Assembly: GCA_025618425.1 (NCBI GenBank)
Contig: CM046837.1
Location: forward strand, 24,335,488 to 24,399,487
Length of the DNA: 64,000 nt
Direction of reading: 5' to 3'
Source: Heliocidaris tuberculata
Taxonomy: Eukaryota > Echinodermata > Echinoidea > Camarodonta > Echinometridae
The translations under genes were made by a program, and so were the position numbers. Below, one piece after another: positions 45,485 through 57,285 of this stretch; the first letter of the stretch is position 1, and each line of letters starts with the position of its first letter. A model generated the notes under the pieces. That model searched no databases. It had not been told where the DNA came from and was given only the letters and a program-made list of their open reading frames with translations.

Positions 45485-45700
45485 GTGCAGCATCTACCAG
45501 CGGAGACGAGTTGGCTTAAAGCGTCTGCCTGTCGAACGAAAGATCGTGTGTTCGAATCCCACCCAAGGGCGTGGCGCCTGTGTTGTGCGTTAACGTGCAC
45601 CTGTTGCATATTTGAAAAGTCATATGGGGGTAATCACCCCTGCCCTGCCCTGCCCTGCCCCCCCCCCTCCATTAATGCCTAACGAGTAATTCCCATGTTT
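45485..45700 (+). mobile_element. tRNA-headed SINE (probable)
   Basis: GAGTTGGCTTAAAGCG resembles a pol III A box, and GTGTTCGAATCCCACC, about 35 bases later, is a good B box. The anticodon-arm region between them is degraded. A non-tRNA body and a CCCTG-repeat plus C run follow to about 45670. It may be a decayed tRNA gene instead. Confidence 0.5.
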
Positions 45701-46517
45701 TCAAAATGCACATGCATGTCTGCGTACCCGTGCAACTAGCAATTTGAAGGGCAAAACACGGAAAAAATATTCACTTTTCAATTTCTACAACCATATTGAT
45801 AAATAGAAAATTATCAGTTTTATTTTGCACCCTGGAATAGCATCTTTCATGTTACAAAGAATTATCTAAACTGCGTGTATTATAGATTCATAAACATGGG
45901 ATATATTGCTGTTTGGCAAAGTTAGCTAGTGGTTAAAATGATACGGTCGTCTTTGCCTGGTGAAATTACATTATTATTTTACAAATTGTGATGAAGTACT
46001 CATTGTCCCTCCTGCTTAGGATACAAACATCAAAATAGCATCAGATTAATCATTTAATGAAGAAAATGTTGTTCCCAGTCACTCGAAACCAAAAGCCGTT
46101 ATCCTACAACAAGAAACTGAACGACTGTTAATTTTCCAAAATGATTTAGGGCGGTGAGAAAAATGATAAATGATGACTTAAGGCGGATTCACACCGAATA
46201 CGACACACGACACACGACACGACAAAACGACATGAACGACTTTCTGAAAAATCGCTCTAATGCAAACCCTATGGCACCGTGCACACCTGCCACGACATTT
46301 TTCGAAACGTCGTGCACGACGTTTTTAGGGGTTTTTAGTCGTTTCAGAAAATCGCTCAGTGAGCGATTTTCCCTGCACGACAAACGACATTTTGGCCACC
46401 AACCAATTAGCGTGGAGGATTTGCAGTGACGTCATATTCATCCAAAGCCGCTAATTGCATTGCAGAAACTTTCACTTCTCCAGGCTCCAGCTCATATCTC
46501 TATGGAATTTTACGTGT

Positions 46518-47155
46518 CATACCAAAAAGTGTGTTGCATTCCCAACCATGCGCGCGCGCGTATCACCTTCCCTCTGCGATTCCCTCCATAGAACCCTGTA
46601 CATTAATCATGAAAAACTAAATTTTAACTTTTAGAAATACTTATATCTTTTTCACTTTTTAACAATTTAATTCAGTTAAAAAGGAATATGAATATTGAAG
46701 AAACAAAGAAGCTGCTGAGCATAAAAATGTAATCATCTCATATGTAGAATTCTGGCCAATTTTGTTTGAAAACGGCCTTTTTATGTTGCCTCACAAAAAC
46801 GTAGAACACCCAAATTACACGTGTTTCTATGGGGAAAGTAATCGACTCGCAGAGACAAGTTAATTTTGTTAATTGGTTAGCAGTGCTGTTAATGGTTGGA
46901 ATTAACCAGTTAAAAGGTTTCTTAAAAGAGTAAGAGTTCTAGGTTTGACCTTTCTTATTTTGACTTCTACTGGTTTTGTAGAATTCTGGCCTTTTTATGA
47001 ATTAGTTATGAAATATTTTGTGTTTTTAGACTGATTCTGTGCGCGCGCACCACTGATCTCTACAGAGATCAGTGGCGCGCACGTGTCATTCTGATGACAT
47101 TCAGGCTATAGCGCTACGCGCAGATGCAACAAATTGCGCGAAACTTATTGACATG
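46518..47155 (+). mobile_element. 638-bp element inserted in copy 2
   Basis: Copy 3 reads TTTTACGTGTAAATTATTTT uninterrupted at 52930-52949, which places this insert to the base. No target duplication is visible. Same element as 44098-44728 in opposite orientation. Confidence 0.8.
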
Positions 47156-47219
47156 AAATTATTTTATCGCACCGCACAAAAAGTACCATAGAGCTATACA
47201 CAAAAACACAGCATCTGTT

Positions 47220-47323
47220 ATGTTTTCGTCAAGTCCAACCAAAACGAGAGACCTTAGTTACTTAGATCTACTTGTCTGATTGATCCTTTGGATGAAAGGT
47301 TGCTGAAAGTTTATCTACGGTAA
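47220..47323 (+). pseudogene. First exon-like block of copy 2
   Basis: Matches 53004-53107: an ATG followed by TTTTCGTCAAGTCCAACC and, at its end, CTACGGTAAGT, a good splice donor. In copy 2 the frame breaks after about 19 codons; in copy 3 it is open for 34 codons. No homology recognised. Confidence 0.35.
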
Positions 47324-48618
47324 GTAACACTAAGACTAATTAGATGAGAGGTCTATAGACTCTAGTCTATATTTTATCAATGCTTGACGAACTTAACAAA
47401 GCCAAAGGCCAATGTTTGATCAACTTGACAAAGACCAAAACTAACGTTTACAATAACATTAACAGTAAGTTTAGAGAATCTATCGTCTATGACTATAGAT
47501 CTAACTTAGACTGCGGAGAGAATAAATGGTGGCTAAACTTAACTTTACCTAGCCCTAAGTTAGGCTAGGTTATGGCTATGAGCAAATTCAATGAGTAAAA
47601 GTTAGATCTAGAGCTAGATCCCTGGCTCCAGATCTAAGTTAGGTCTAGCTGTCTAGATATATTATAGGCCTAATTCCTAACAACATGTAAACTAAACTAA
47701 ACAAGGCCTAACTGTTAAAGCTAAACTCCAGCCCGGTCCCAGCCCCAGGACCATTACAGGTCCAGGAGTCCAGACTCCAGGCATTGTATCTTGAAGTTGA
47801 GAGCCGGGGGGGGGGGGGGCATGGACATGGTATGGGCATCATTCCGTTTAAAATCAGAGCTAGCCTATGCCATGGTCTGCATTATAATGGTCTAGTGTCT
47901 GTAAAATCTACAGAGAGAGAGAGAGAGAGAGACCCCCCCCCCCCTACAAATTTCGAACCTGTCAGTGTCACTGACTGTTAACGTTAATACTAGACCATCT
48001 ACTCAACTGGACATGATTTAGTCTCACTGTTGTTGGTTATTAATTTGAGCCTAATGTGGGGGAAGGGGGGGGGGGGGGGGGCTTGTAGTGTACTTACTAA
48101 GCTGTTAATTCTACTAGATCCAGATCTAGAGCCTAACGTTAGGCCAAATAATACTATGCCATGGTCTAGATTCTAAGTTAGGCAAGAGTCTAATCTTTAG
48201 ACTCTAAATTTAAGATATCTAACATCAATTTACATCATACATGTCACTGACTAACATTAGATTTAGAGTTGTATGTAGATCTAGAACTAAGTTAGAGACC
48301 TTTTTCTTATTTGTAGGTCTAACATTTAGATCTAACAGTTAGTCTTAATCTTAAACTCACTCCTCCAGGCTCCTTATCTTTTTGTTTTATTATTTGTTTG
48401 TTTTAGGTAGTTTTGATTCTTTTTGTTTTGATCAAAGCAGTTCCAGTAGATCTAGAAGCAGTCTAAGTTACAGGCCAATAAAATAATTTTTAAAAAGGGA
48501 GAAATAAGAATAATCATTAGATCAATTTGAGATATGGCAGTATTAGTAAAACTGAAATTTTCAGAGAGAATTTTTTCATTAGGGCTACAATTCCGAAACA
48601 GGGATGTCAAAGATCTAG

Positions 48619-48807
48619 CAGTGGAAGATTTAGGGGGCATCCCCTTTTTGCTTTTCAGAGAATTTGAAGGAAAACTGGACCAAAAAAAAAAAAAAAAAAT
48701 GAAAATAAATAAGATAACCTTTATTTTTCTTTTCTTGTCAGAAAGTTTTCTGAGATATGTGCCCCCCCCCCCCCTTGACAAAATCCTGATTCCTGGATCC
48801 GCCTCTG
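48619..48807. mobile_element. hAT-like MITE (copy 2 member)
   Basis: Starts CAGTGGAAGATTTAGGGGG and ends CTGGATCCGCCTCTG, flanked by GATCTAG on both sides. Same insertion as 41627-41807 and 54537-54715. Confidence 0.7.
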
Positions 48808-49682
48808 GATCTAGAGTAGATGTATATGTATTATGTACACTTGCTGTTCATAAACCCCTAAGTCTACATTGAGAAAAAGGGGCGAATCCCAACATTTGTT
48901 TGAGTCAATGAGTGGGAGTGTAGTAAGTTGTAAATCAAATTATATGTCACTATGGCCTTTATTATGATTTATCCTTTGCCATTTCGCTATATAAACTCTT
49001 GATAAATTGAAATAGGTTAAATTTTATGTTTCACTTTTTTTTTCAAGTTGAATAATTACATAAATTTCTATCATAAGACTAACCATTCCATTTGAGATGA
49101 GACTAAATGTGAATTTCTAATATGAAATAAAAGTCCATTCCATGAAGAAATATTAAAAGAACCTTATATATTTATGAACCTGTTTATTTGTAGTCTTATG
49201 GTTTGTTACTTTCTCCATCTATTTTTTGCAGCATAAAAGAATGGGCCAGGATTAAACACTGGAAAACCAGGCTAATCCCTGTACAAACATGAGGATATTA
49301 AGGGCGAGACACATTTGCTGAAAGATTGCCAGCAAGCTTGAAAGATCTGGTAGTTATTTTGTTTCATTCAACTCTAAAATGAAGTTAAAGATTCGTTTGG
49401 AGATGGAAACTGATAAGTAGTTTTTATATAGATACTTTACATACAGTACAACATCCCCCATCAATTATGTCATTATAAATAAGACATAAAGCAAGTCAGA
49501 ATTCATCTGGTCAAATAATTTATTTACTACTTTTATTTTTTAAATCATTATTATTCTCAGCATTGCTATTTTGTCTTTTAAAGTAAATTATTATTCTTTT
49601 TAGCAATTTCATTTTGCTTTGTTATTTCTTATCCTGGCAAAAATACAATAATAATCTAAATTCCTTTCTTACTAAATTTACA

Positions 49683-49877
49683 GGAGAAAGTGCTGGATGT
49701 AGTTTGGTCAACATACAGGCTTGTTTCATGCAGTACAAGAACATGAGGAAGAACGAGGGAAGAGAAGTAGAACTGGTGCCATCATCATTTCAGGTCATCA
49801 CACACCTGTTTCCCATCCTCAAGGAAAAACACTTACTAACGTACTAGTATTGTTGATTTCACATCCTTACCTAAGAG
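49683..49877 (+). pseudogene. Conserved exon-like block of the repeat
   Basis: Acceptor TTTACAG, then an open stretch (AGCSLVNIQACFMQYKNMRK, then NEGREVELVPSSFQVI), stop, and a donor GAGAGTAAGT. The same block is at 55587-55781 in copy 3 and, inverted, near 40565-40765 in copy 1, and the amino-acid wording is kept in all three. No known domain. It could be a real exon of the element's own gene. Confidence 0.4.
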
Positions 49878-50303
49878 AGTAAGTACAATTTTATTTTACA
49901 ATCCAATTGTTTTCCCAATGCATCAATTCATGGAAACTGGGGATGGGTGTTCATTCAAAGTCATGTCAATTAGTTGTGCTGCTTTGTTTTAACAGGGAAA
50001 TAATTTATACCCTGATCTTCTATTTACAAACATAAGCTTTGTCATGGTCCTACACAACGATAGCATTTAATACATAAACACATCATGCATGCTTGTGTTA
50101 TAGTCTCTTGCTATGTTAGATGCTATTTTCTCATCTTATTAAATTTCTGTTCATTCAAGAAAATGTTGAGTAATTTTGATTTATGTGTTTTGTGAATTGT
50201 ATCTAAAAAATGTTATACAACTATACAAGTCACTTTGTAGCTATGATGTAATGCTTGTTGTTAGAAAGCTATATCATTGTTTAATTCTTTTATTATTTTG
50301 CAG

Positions 50304-50493
50304 GGTATGTACACACCTACAAGAGATTGTACCTGGTAGCTGATGCAAAAGGATGCTCACAAGAACAAGAGGGAGTCGAAGGGAATGAACTTGATGCCAT
50401 TCATCGTTCTCAGATAGCAGTGTCTCTCCCCAGTCCATCGGCTGCTAATATTAATACTACCTGTGTCACCACACCCTTCCTTGTAGTTCCTAG
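50304..50493 (+). pseudogene. Exon-like block after a TTTTGCAG acceptor, copy 2
   Basis: Open for about 60 codons (YKRLYLVADAKGCSQEQEGV and onward), and present in copy 1 (about 38915-39110, inverted). In copy 3 the block is deleted from the acceptor to the MITE. No known domain. Confidence 0.4.
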
Positions 50494-50668
50494 CAGTGGC
50501 GGATCCGGGGGGGGGGGCCAGGGGGCCCGGGCCCCCCCCCTGGGATCAAAAAGGGGCCCCAAAATGCTGTGGACCTTTCTTTTTTTTTTTCTTTTTTTTT
50601 TTTTTGCTTGTCAGAAAATTTTGTGAATATTGAGCCCCCTCCCTCAAAAAATCCTGGATCCGCCACTG
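50494..50668. mobile_element. 175-bp hAT-like MITE, 8-bp duplication GTTCCTAG
   Basis: CAGTGGCGGATCCGG at the left and CCTGGATCCGCCACTG at the right, inverted. GTTCCTAG is present at 50486-50493 and 50669-50676 but only once in copy 1 (near 38925). Interior is a G run, a C run and a T-rich tract. Confidence 0.9.
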
Positions 50669-51402
50669 GTTCCTAGTACCCCAGTACCCCTTGCTCCCCC
50701 CTCCCCTCGATCCTCAAATGATCTCACAATGGCATAACATAGTCCATTCATTTTAGTATTTTGAATAACAGTCTTACCCCCATGAAGAATTTTATTTCAC
50801 AGCCCCTACAACTATCTTACTTCTCTTCTTTAATTTAACTATGTTATGCACTACCACTGGTTAGAATGTTATTTAGTCTGCAATTATAAGTAAATTCTTC
50901 AGTTGGGCTTTTCAAAGTTTTGTCAAATCTCTATTTCAAAATTTAACTGTGGTTAATGTCGTTGAATATCAATTTATGTTCCCCTCCCCATACATAATCA
51001 TTGCAGTTAGATGCATCTTATTAGCAGTATGTTCCATGTATTCTGGAAGGGGGGGGGGGGGGTGTATGAGCTAAATGTATTTGCTTACTACATCATACAT
51101 TCTTGGGATGAAGTCCATTTACACACTGAAGGAGCTTAAACTTACCTGAATACAATACTATAACTGAAAATATTTACATCATTTCTCAATACTGTTTTAA
51201 AGGAAAATCCATACTGGTCTATTTTTTTGTTAAAGGTGCTTGTTGTAGAAATCTATCTCATTTAAAGTTTTGAATCACAGTATTAAATAACTGTTTAAGT
51301 CTTTTAAATATTTGTATTGTTTAATGATAATCTTTCCAATTATATTCATTTTTTTTTTTCAGCTCTCAAACAGAATACAATGGGTACTGAACAATTTTGA
51401 AA

Positions 51403-51515
51403 GAGAGAGGGGGAAGGGAATAGAGATAGAGAGAGAGAGAGAGAGAGGGGGGGGGGGGGGAGGGGAGGGAATAGAGAGAGAGGGGAATAAAGAGAAGAGA
51501 GAGAGAGGGAGAAGA
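51403..51515. repeat. (GA)n tract with a G run
   Basis: Purine tract of GAGAGAGG units, matching 57155-57285 and, inverted, 24770-24857. Open frames here are Glu/Arg repeats of no significance. Confidence 0.9.
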
Positions 51516-53003
51516 AATAGGGAAAGACATTTAAAAGTGTGTATTTTTTCAATGGAACTTTGAAAACGTATTCTCTGGAGTCATTTAAAGATTTTCCATA
51601 ATATGGGGCAAAGTATTGCTTTTGCTTTGTTGAAAAATATCTGATTTTTTTTTTTTTTTTTATCAACCATGAGTGTGTTTTGAGATAACTGGCACAGATA
51701 CATAGAATATCCAACAATACCGACAACTTTCCCCCTGTATTTACAATTTGAAAGAAAGGAGAAACTTGCAAGGTATGCGGTTGTGACTGCGATTTTATTT
51801 GAGGTATATTGGTATGGAAGTGAGTATACTTGATAGAATGTGAAGTAATAAAACAAACCAATTAGAAAGGAGAGGGTGTGTGAGGAGTCCTATCATATCG
51901 CAACCTCCCACTTAGCCATTTATTTATTTCCCCCCCCCCCCCGGTAGCTGCACCAAATCCAAATTGCAGAGATGATATTTTTTTTTTTTTAAGTTTGGGG
52001 AAAATGTGCATATTACTCATGTTACTAGTATGTCACAGAAATAAGGTTATGACCATGTGTCACAGACGATCTACTCGTCATAAATGGAAAACAAAAATTT
52101 CCGTTAGACTTGGTCCAGCAAGAAATTCAAGTAGATCTACTCTCCTAATGTCTGGTACCCGTATTCTAGATATTTATAAGCCTGCACCACTATTTTCAAT
52201 TAAGGAAATATATTTTTCAGATCATTCTGTCTCTAAAACATGGTCAGTCGTGAGTGTATAAAACAAAACTGCTTGAATTATTCCGAATAGACGACAAAGA
52301 TCATTTTTTTTTAATGTATTTAAAATACTCACACGATATGAAGAAAAAAAAAAACCGCAGCTATGATTATTCCGAATAGAAAACGGCAAATATCACTTTT
52401 GTAATTTCTCAACATGTGTCACTTGACCAATTTAACAACTTTTAGAAATCCAAATAAAGAATAAATGATTTCAGAATTAAACAATATAAAACTCTTATAG
52501 AATTAGTGATGACTACAATGATGAACTTCAAATGAATACTATCACGACATTCTCATCATCAAAAACGACATCTCCCTCTCTCCAGCACGACTTATTAGCG
52601 AATGTCGTGTGCGGTGTGCACTGTTTTTTCGCCGTTTGTCGTGTAGTATGTCGTTTTGTCGTGTCGTGTATCGTGTGTCGTGTTCGGTGTGAATCCGCCT
52701 TTAACGCAAACCCTATGGCACGACATTTTTCGAAACGTCGTGCACGACGTTTTTAGGGGTTTTCAGTCGTTTCAGAAAATCGCTCAGTGAGCGATTTTCC
52801 CAGCACGACAAAACGACATTTTCGCCACCAACCAATTAGCGTGGAGGATTTGCAGTGACGTCATATTCATCCAAAGCCGCTAATTGCATTGCAGAAACTT
52901 TCACTTCTCCAGCTCATATCTTTATGGGATTTTACGTGTAAATTATTTTATCGCACCGCACAAAAAGTACCATAGAACTATACACAAAAACACAGCATCG
53001 GTT

Positions 53004-53107
53004 ATGTTTTCGTCAAGTCCAACCAAAACGAGAGACCTAACTAAGTTACATAGATCTACTTGTCTGATTGATCCTTTGGTTGAAAGGTCGCTGAAAGTTT
53101 ATCTACG
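53004..53107 (+). pseudogene. First exon-like block of copy 3
   Basis: ATG, 34 codons (MFSSSPTKTRDLTKL, then LIDPLVERSLKVYL) and a consensus donor at 53108. It ends in phase 2. The next block, with acceptor TTTTTGCAG at 55136, would continue in frame for 18 codons (IKEWARIKHWKT) before TGA. So a very short protein or a decayed gene is possible. No family recognised. Confidence 0.4.
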
Positions 53108-53645
53108 GTAAGTAACACTAAGACTAATTAGATGAGAGGTCTATAGACTCTAGTCTATATTTTATCAATGCTTGACGAACTTAACAAAGGCCAATGTTTG
53201 ATCAACTTGACAAAGACCAAAACTAACGTTTACAATAACATTAATATCTATCGTCTATAACAAAAGACTATAGATCTAACTTAAACTGCGGAGAGAATAA
53301 ATGGTGGCTAAACTTAACTTTACCTAGCCCTAAGGCTAAGTTAGGCTAGGTTATGAGCAAATTCAGTGAGTAAAAGTTAGATCTAGAGCTAGATCCCTGG
53401 CTCCAGATCTAAGTTAGGTCTAGCTGTCTAGATATATTATAGGCCTAATTCCTAACAACGTGTAAACTAAACTAAACAAGGCCTAACTGTTAAAGCTAAA
53501 CTCCAGCCTGGTTCCAGCCCCAGGACCATTACAGGTCCAGGAGTCCAGACTCCAGGCAGTGTATCTGGAGGCCGGGGGGGGGGGGGGGGCATGGTATGGG
53601 CATCATCCGGGGGCATCATTTCGTTTAAATTAAAATCAGAGCTAG

Positions 53646-53776
53646 TGTGGCGCTAATGCACTTTCGTATCAATACCCTACCCCTACCCCTACCCCTACCC
53701 TAGGGGTAGGGGTAGGGGTAGGGGTAGGGTACCGGTACCCAATGCGCATGGATACGAAAGTGTAACTATTAGCGCC
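53646..53776. mobile_element. 131-bp foldback with telomere-like (CCCCTA)n arms
   Basis: GCTAG is duplicated around it (53641-53645 and 53777-53781), and copy 2 has the empty site (GAGCTAGCC near 47860). Ends GGCGCTAAT..CACTTTCGTAT are inverted. The centre is four CCCTAC units followed by the complementary GTAGGG units, a perfect palindrome. Confidence 0.85.
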
Positions 53777-54536
53777 GCTAGCCTATGGTCTGCATTATAA
53801 TGGTCTAGTGTCTGTAAAATCTACAGAGAGAGAGAGAGAGAGAAAGAGACCCCCCCCCCCCCTACAAATTTCGAACCTGTCAGTGTCACTGACTGTTAAC
53901 GTTTAATACTAGACCATCTACTCAACTTGACATGATTTAATCTCACTGTTGGTGGTTCTTAATTTGAGCCTAATTTGGGGGAAGGGGGGGGGGGGAGGGG
54001 CTTGTAGTGTACTTACTAAGCTGTTAATTCTACTAGATCCAGATCTAGAGCCTAACGTTAGGCCAAATAATAGTGGTCTAGATTCTAAGTTAGGCAAGAG
54101 TCTAATCTCTAGACTCTAAATTTAAGATATCTAACATCAATTTACATCATACATGTCACTGACTAACACTAGATCTAGAGTTCATGTAGATCTAGAACTA
54201 AGTTAGAGACCTTTTTCTTATTTGTAGGTCTAACATTTAGATCTAACAGTTAGTCTAAATCTTAAACTCACTCCTCCAGGCTCCTTATATTTTTGTTTTA
54301 TTATTTGTTTGTTTTAGGTAGTTTTGATTCTTTTTGTTTTGATCAAAGCATTTCCAGTAGATCTAGAAGTAGTCTAAGTTACAGGCCAATAAAATAATTT
54401 TTAAAAAAGGAGAAATAAAATGATCATTAGATCAATTTGACATAAGGCAATAAGTAAAACTGAAATTTTCAGAGAAAATTTTTTCATTGGGGCTACAAAT
54501 CCGAAACAGGGATGTCAAAGATCTAGCAGTGGCAGA

Positions 54537-54715
54537 TTTAGGGGGCATCCCCTTTTTGCTTTTCAGAGAATTTGAAGGAAAACTGGACCCCCCCCCCCAA
54601 AAAAAAAGAAATAAATAAATAAGATAACCTTTATTTTTCTTTTCTTGTTAAAAAGTTTTCTGAGATATGTGCCCCCCCCCCCTTTACAAAATCCTGATTC
54701 CTGGATCCGCCTCTG
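54537..54715. mobile_element. hAT-like MITE (copy 3 member)
   Basis: CAGTGGCAGATTTAGGGGG to GGATCCGCCTCTG, same insertion point as in copies 1 and 2. Confidence 0.7.
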
Positions 54716-55136
54716 GATCTAGTAGAGTAGATGTATATGTATTATGTACACTTGCTGTTCATAAACCCCTAGAAGTCTACATTGAGAAAAAGGGGCGAAT
54801 CCCAACATTTGTTTGAGTGGGAGTGTAGTAAGTTGTAAATCAAATTATATGTCACTATGGCCTTTATTATGATTTATCTTTTGCCATTTCGCTATATAAA
54901 CTCTTGATAAATTGAAATAGGTTAAATTTTATGTTTCACTTTTTTTTTCAAGTTGAATAATTACATAAATTTCTATCATAAGACCAACCATTCTATTTGA
55001 GATGAGACTAAATGTGAATTTCTAATATGAAATAAAAGTCCATTCCATGAACAAATATTAAAAGAACCTTATATATTTATGAACCTGTTTATTTGTAGTC
55101 TTATGGTGTGTTACTTTCTCCATCTATTTTTTGCAG

Positions 55137-55254
55137 CATAAAAGAATGGGCCAGGATTAAACACTGGAAAACCAGGCTAATCCCTGTACAAAGATGAGGA
55201 TATTAAGGGAGAGACACATTTGCTGAAAGATTGCCAGCAAGCTTGAAAGATCTG
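55137..55254 (+). pseudogene. Second exon-like block of copy 3
   Basis: Acceptor TTTTTGCAG before it and TCTGGTAATT donor-like border after it. Conserved in all three copies (copy 1 near 41107-41222, inverted). In phase with the first block for 18 codons, then TGA in every copy. Confidence 0.35.
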
Positions 55255-55586
55255 GTAATTATTTTGTTTCATTCAACTCTAAAATGAAGTTAAAGATTCG
55301 TTTGGAGATGGAAACTGATAAGTAGTTTTTATATAGATACATTATATACAGTACAACATCCCCCATCAATTATGTCATTATAAATAAGACATAAAGCAAG
55401 TCAGAATTCATCTGGTCAAATAATTTATTTACTACTTTTATTTTTAAAATCATTATTATTCTCAGCATTGCTATTTTGTCTTTTAAAGTAAATTATTATT
55501 TTTTAGTATTTTCATTTTGCTTTGTTATTTCTTATCCTGGCAAAAATACAATAATGATCTAAATTCCTTTTTTACTAAATTTACAG

Positions 55587-55781
55587 GAGAAAGTGCTGGA
55601 TGTAGTTTGGTCAACATACAGGCTTGTTTCATGCAGTACAAGAACATGAGGAAGAACGAGGGAAGAGAAGTAGAACTGGTGCCATCATCATTTCAGGTCA
55701 TCACACACCTGTTTCCCATCCTCAAGGAAAAACACTTACTAACGTACTAGTATTGTTGATTTCACATCCTTACCTAAGAGA
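55587..55781 (+). pseudogene. Third exon-like block of copy 3
   Basis: Same block as 49683-49877, with the same frame and stop (KEKHLLTY at the end). Acceptor TTTACAG and donor AAGAGAGTAAGT are both good. Confidence 0.4.
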
Positions 55782-56230
55782 GTAAGTACAATTTTATTTA
55801 TAGTACAGTACATGTAACAATCCAATTGTTTTCCCAATGCATCAATTCATGGAAATTGGGGATGGGTGTTCATTCAAAGTCATGTCAATTAGTTGTGCTG
55901 CTTTGTTTTAACAGGGAAATAATTTATACCCTAATCTTCTATTTACTAACATAAGCTTTGTCATGGTCCTACACAACGATAGCATTTAATACATAAACAC
56001 TGATCATGTATGCTTGTGTTATAGTCGCTTGCTATGTTAGATGCTACTTTCTCATCTTATTAAATTTCTGTTCATTCAAGAAAATGTTTAGTAATTTTGA
56101 TGTTATGTGTTTTGTGAATTGTATCTCAAAAATGTTATACAACTATACAAGTCACTTTGTAGCTATGATGTAATGCTTGTTAGGAAAGCTATATCATTGT
56201 TTAATTCTTTTATTATTTTGCAGTTCCTAG

Positions 56231-56397
56231 CAGTGGCGGATCAGGGGGGCCAGGGGGCCCGGGCCCCCTCCCCTGGGACCAAAAAGGGGCCCAAAAAATG
56301 CTGAGGACCTTTTTTTTTTTTTTTTTTTTTGCTTGCTTGTCAGAAAATTTTGTGAATATTGAGCCCCCTCCCTCAAGAAATCCTGGATCCGCCACTG
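56231..56397. mobile_element. 167-bp hAT-like MITE, GTTCCTAG duplication
   Basis: Same insertion as 50494-50668 (duplications at 56223-56230 and 56398-56405). Here the sequence left of it is deleted up to the TTTTGCAG acceptor. Confidence 0.9.
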
Positions 56398-57154
56398 GTT
56401 CCTAGTACCCCAGTACCCCTTGCTCTCCCCCCCCCCCTCGATCCTCAAATGATCTCACAATGGAGTGTGCAAGGACACACCAAAGGCATAACATAGTCCA
56501 TTCATTTTAGTATTTTGAATAACAGTCTTAACCCCATGAAGAATTTCATTTCACAGCCCCTAAAACTATCTTACTTCTCTTCTTTAATTTAACTATGTTA
56601 TGCACTACCACTGGTTAGAATGTTATTTAGTCTGCAATTATAAGTAAATTCTTCAGTGGAGCTTTTCAAAGTTTTGTCAAATCTCTATTTCAAAATTTAA
56701 CTGTGGTTAATGTCGTTGAATATCAATTTATGTTCCCCTCCCCCTACATAATCATTGCGGTTAGATGCATCTTACTAGCAGTATGTTCCATGTATTGTGG
56801 AAGGGGGGGGGGTGTATGAGCTAATTGTATTTGCTTACTACATCATACATTCTTGGGGATGAATTCCATTTCCACGCTGATGGAGCTTAAACTTACCTGA
56901 ATACAATACTATAACTGAAAATATTTACATGATTTCTCAATATACTGTTTTAAGGAAAATCCATACTGGTCTATTATTTTGTTAAAGGTGCTTGTTGTAG
57001 AAATCTATCTCATTTAAAGTTTTGAATCACAGTATTAAATAACTGTTTAAGTCTTTTAAATATTTGTATTGTTTAATGATAATCTTTCCAATTATATTCA
57101 GTTTTTTTTTTCAGCTCTCAAACAGAATACAATGGGTACTGAACAATTTTGAAA

Positions 57155-57285
57155 GAGAGAGGGGGAAGGGAATAGAGATAGAGAGAGAGAGAGGGGAAGG
57201 GAATAGAGATAGAGAGAGAGAGGGGGGGGGGGGAATAGAGAGAGAGAGGGGAATAAAGAGAAAAGAGAGAGAGGGAGAAGAAATA
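57155..57285. repeat. (GA)n tract, expanded relative to copy 2
   Basis: The GAAGGGAATAGAGATAGAGA unit occurs twice, so this tract has a local duplication compared with copy 2. Confidence 0.85.

Larger units (their letters stand above)
43869..46180. other. Spacer between inverted copies 1 and 2
   Basis: Holds the 631-bp element at 44098-44728 and a tRNA-like SINE. The frame at 45152-45373 (73 codons) shows no known motif. Apart from these it is single-copy within the window. Confidence 0.6.
46181..52700 (+). mobile_element. Copy 2 of the 5-6.5-kb repeat, both ends present
   Basis: The left end AGGCGGATTCACACCGAATA and right end complement are inverted. Inside them lie (ACGAC)n words such as CACGACACGACAAAACGAC, and a CGTCGTGCACGACG palindrome. 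TTA precedes the left end (46178-46180) and follows the right end (52701-52703). A TTA duplication with AGG ends suggests a PIF/Harbinger-type element, but no transposase is recognised. Exon-like blocks with splice borders are conserved with copy 3. Extra inserts: 46518-47155 and the hAT-like MITEs. Confidence 0.75.

Noticed and set aside
45500..45575. A functional tRNA gene
   Set aside because: A and B box words are present but the acceptor and anticodon stems do not pair convincingly; a SINE head is more likely.
46154..46429. 91-codon frame at the left end of copy 2
   Set aside because: It translates the (ACGAC)n terminal repeat; the reverse strand is open as well.
48452..48872. Frames on both strands over the MITE at 48619-48807
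   Set aside because: They depend on homopolymer runs and the hAT-like MITE sequence.
51312..51563. Open frames of Glu/Arg or Ser/Leu repeats over the (GA)n tracts (also near 24788-25162 and 57064-57318)
   Set aside because: They are translations of purine or pyrimidine microsatellites and differ in length among copies.
38644..52700. A host gene family duplicated head to head
   Set aside because: Terminal inverted repeats with TTA flanks and the lack of recognisable conserved protein fit a mobile element better.
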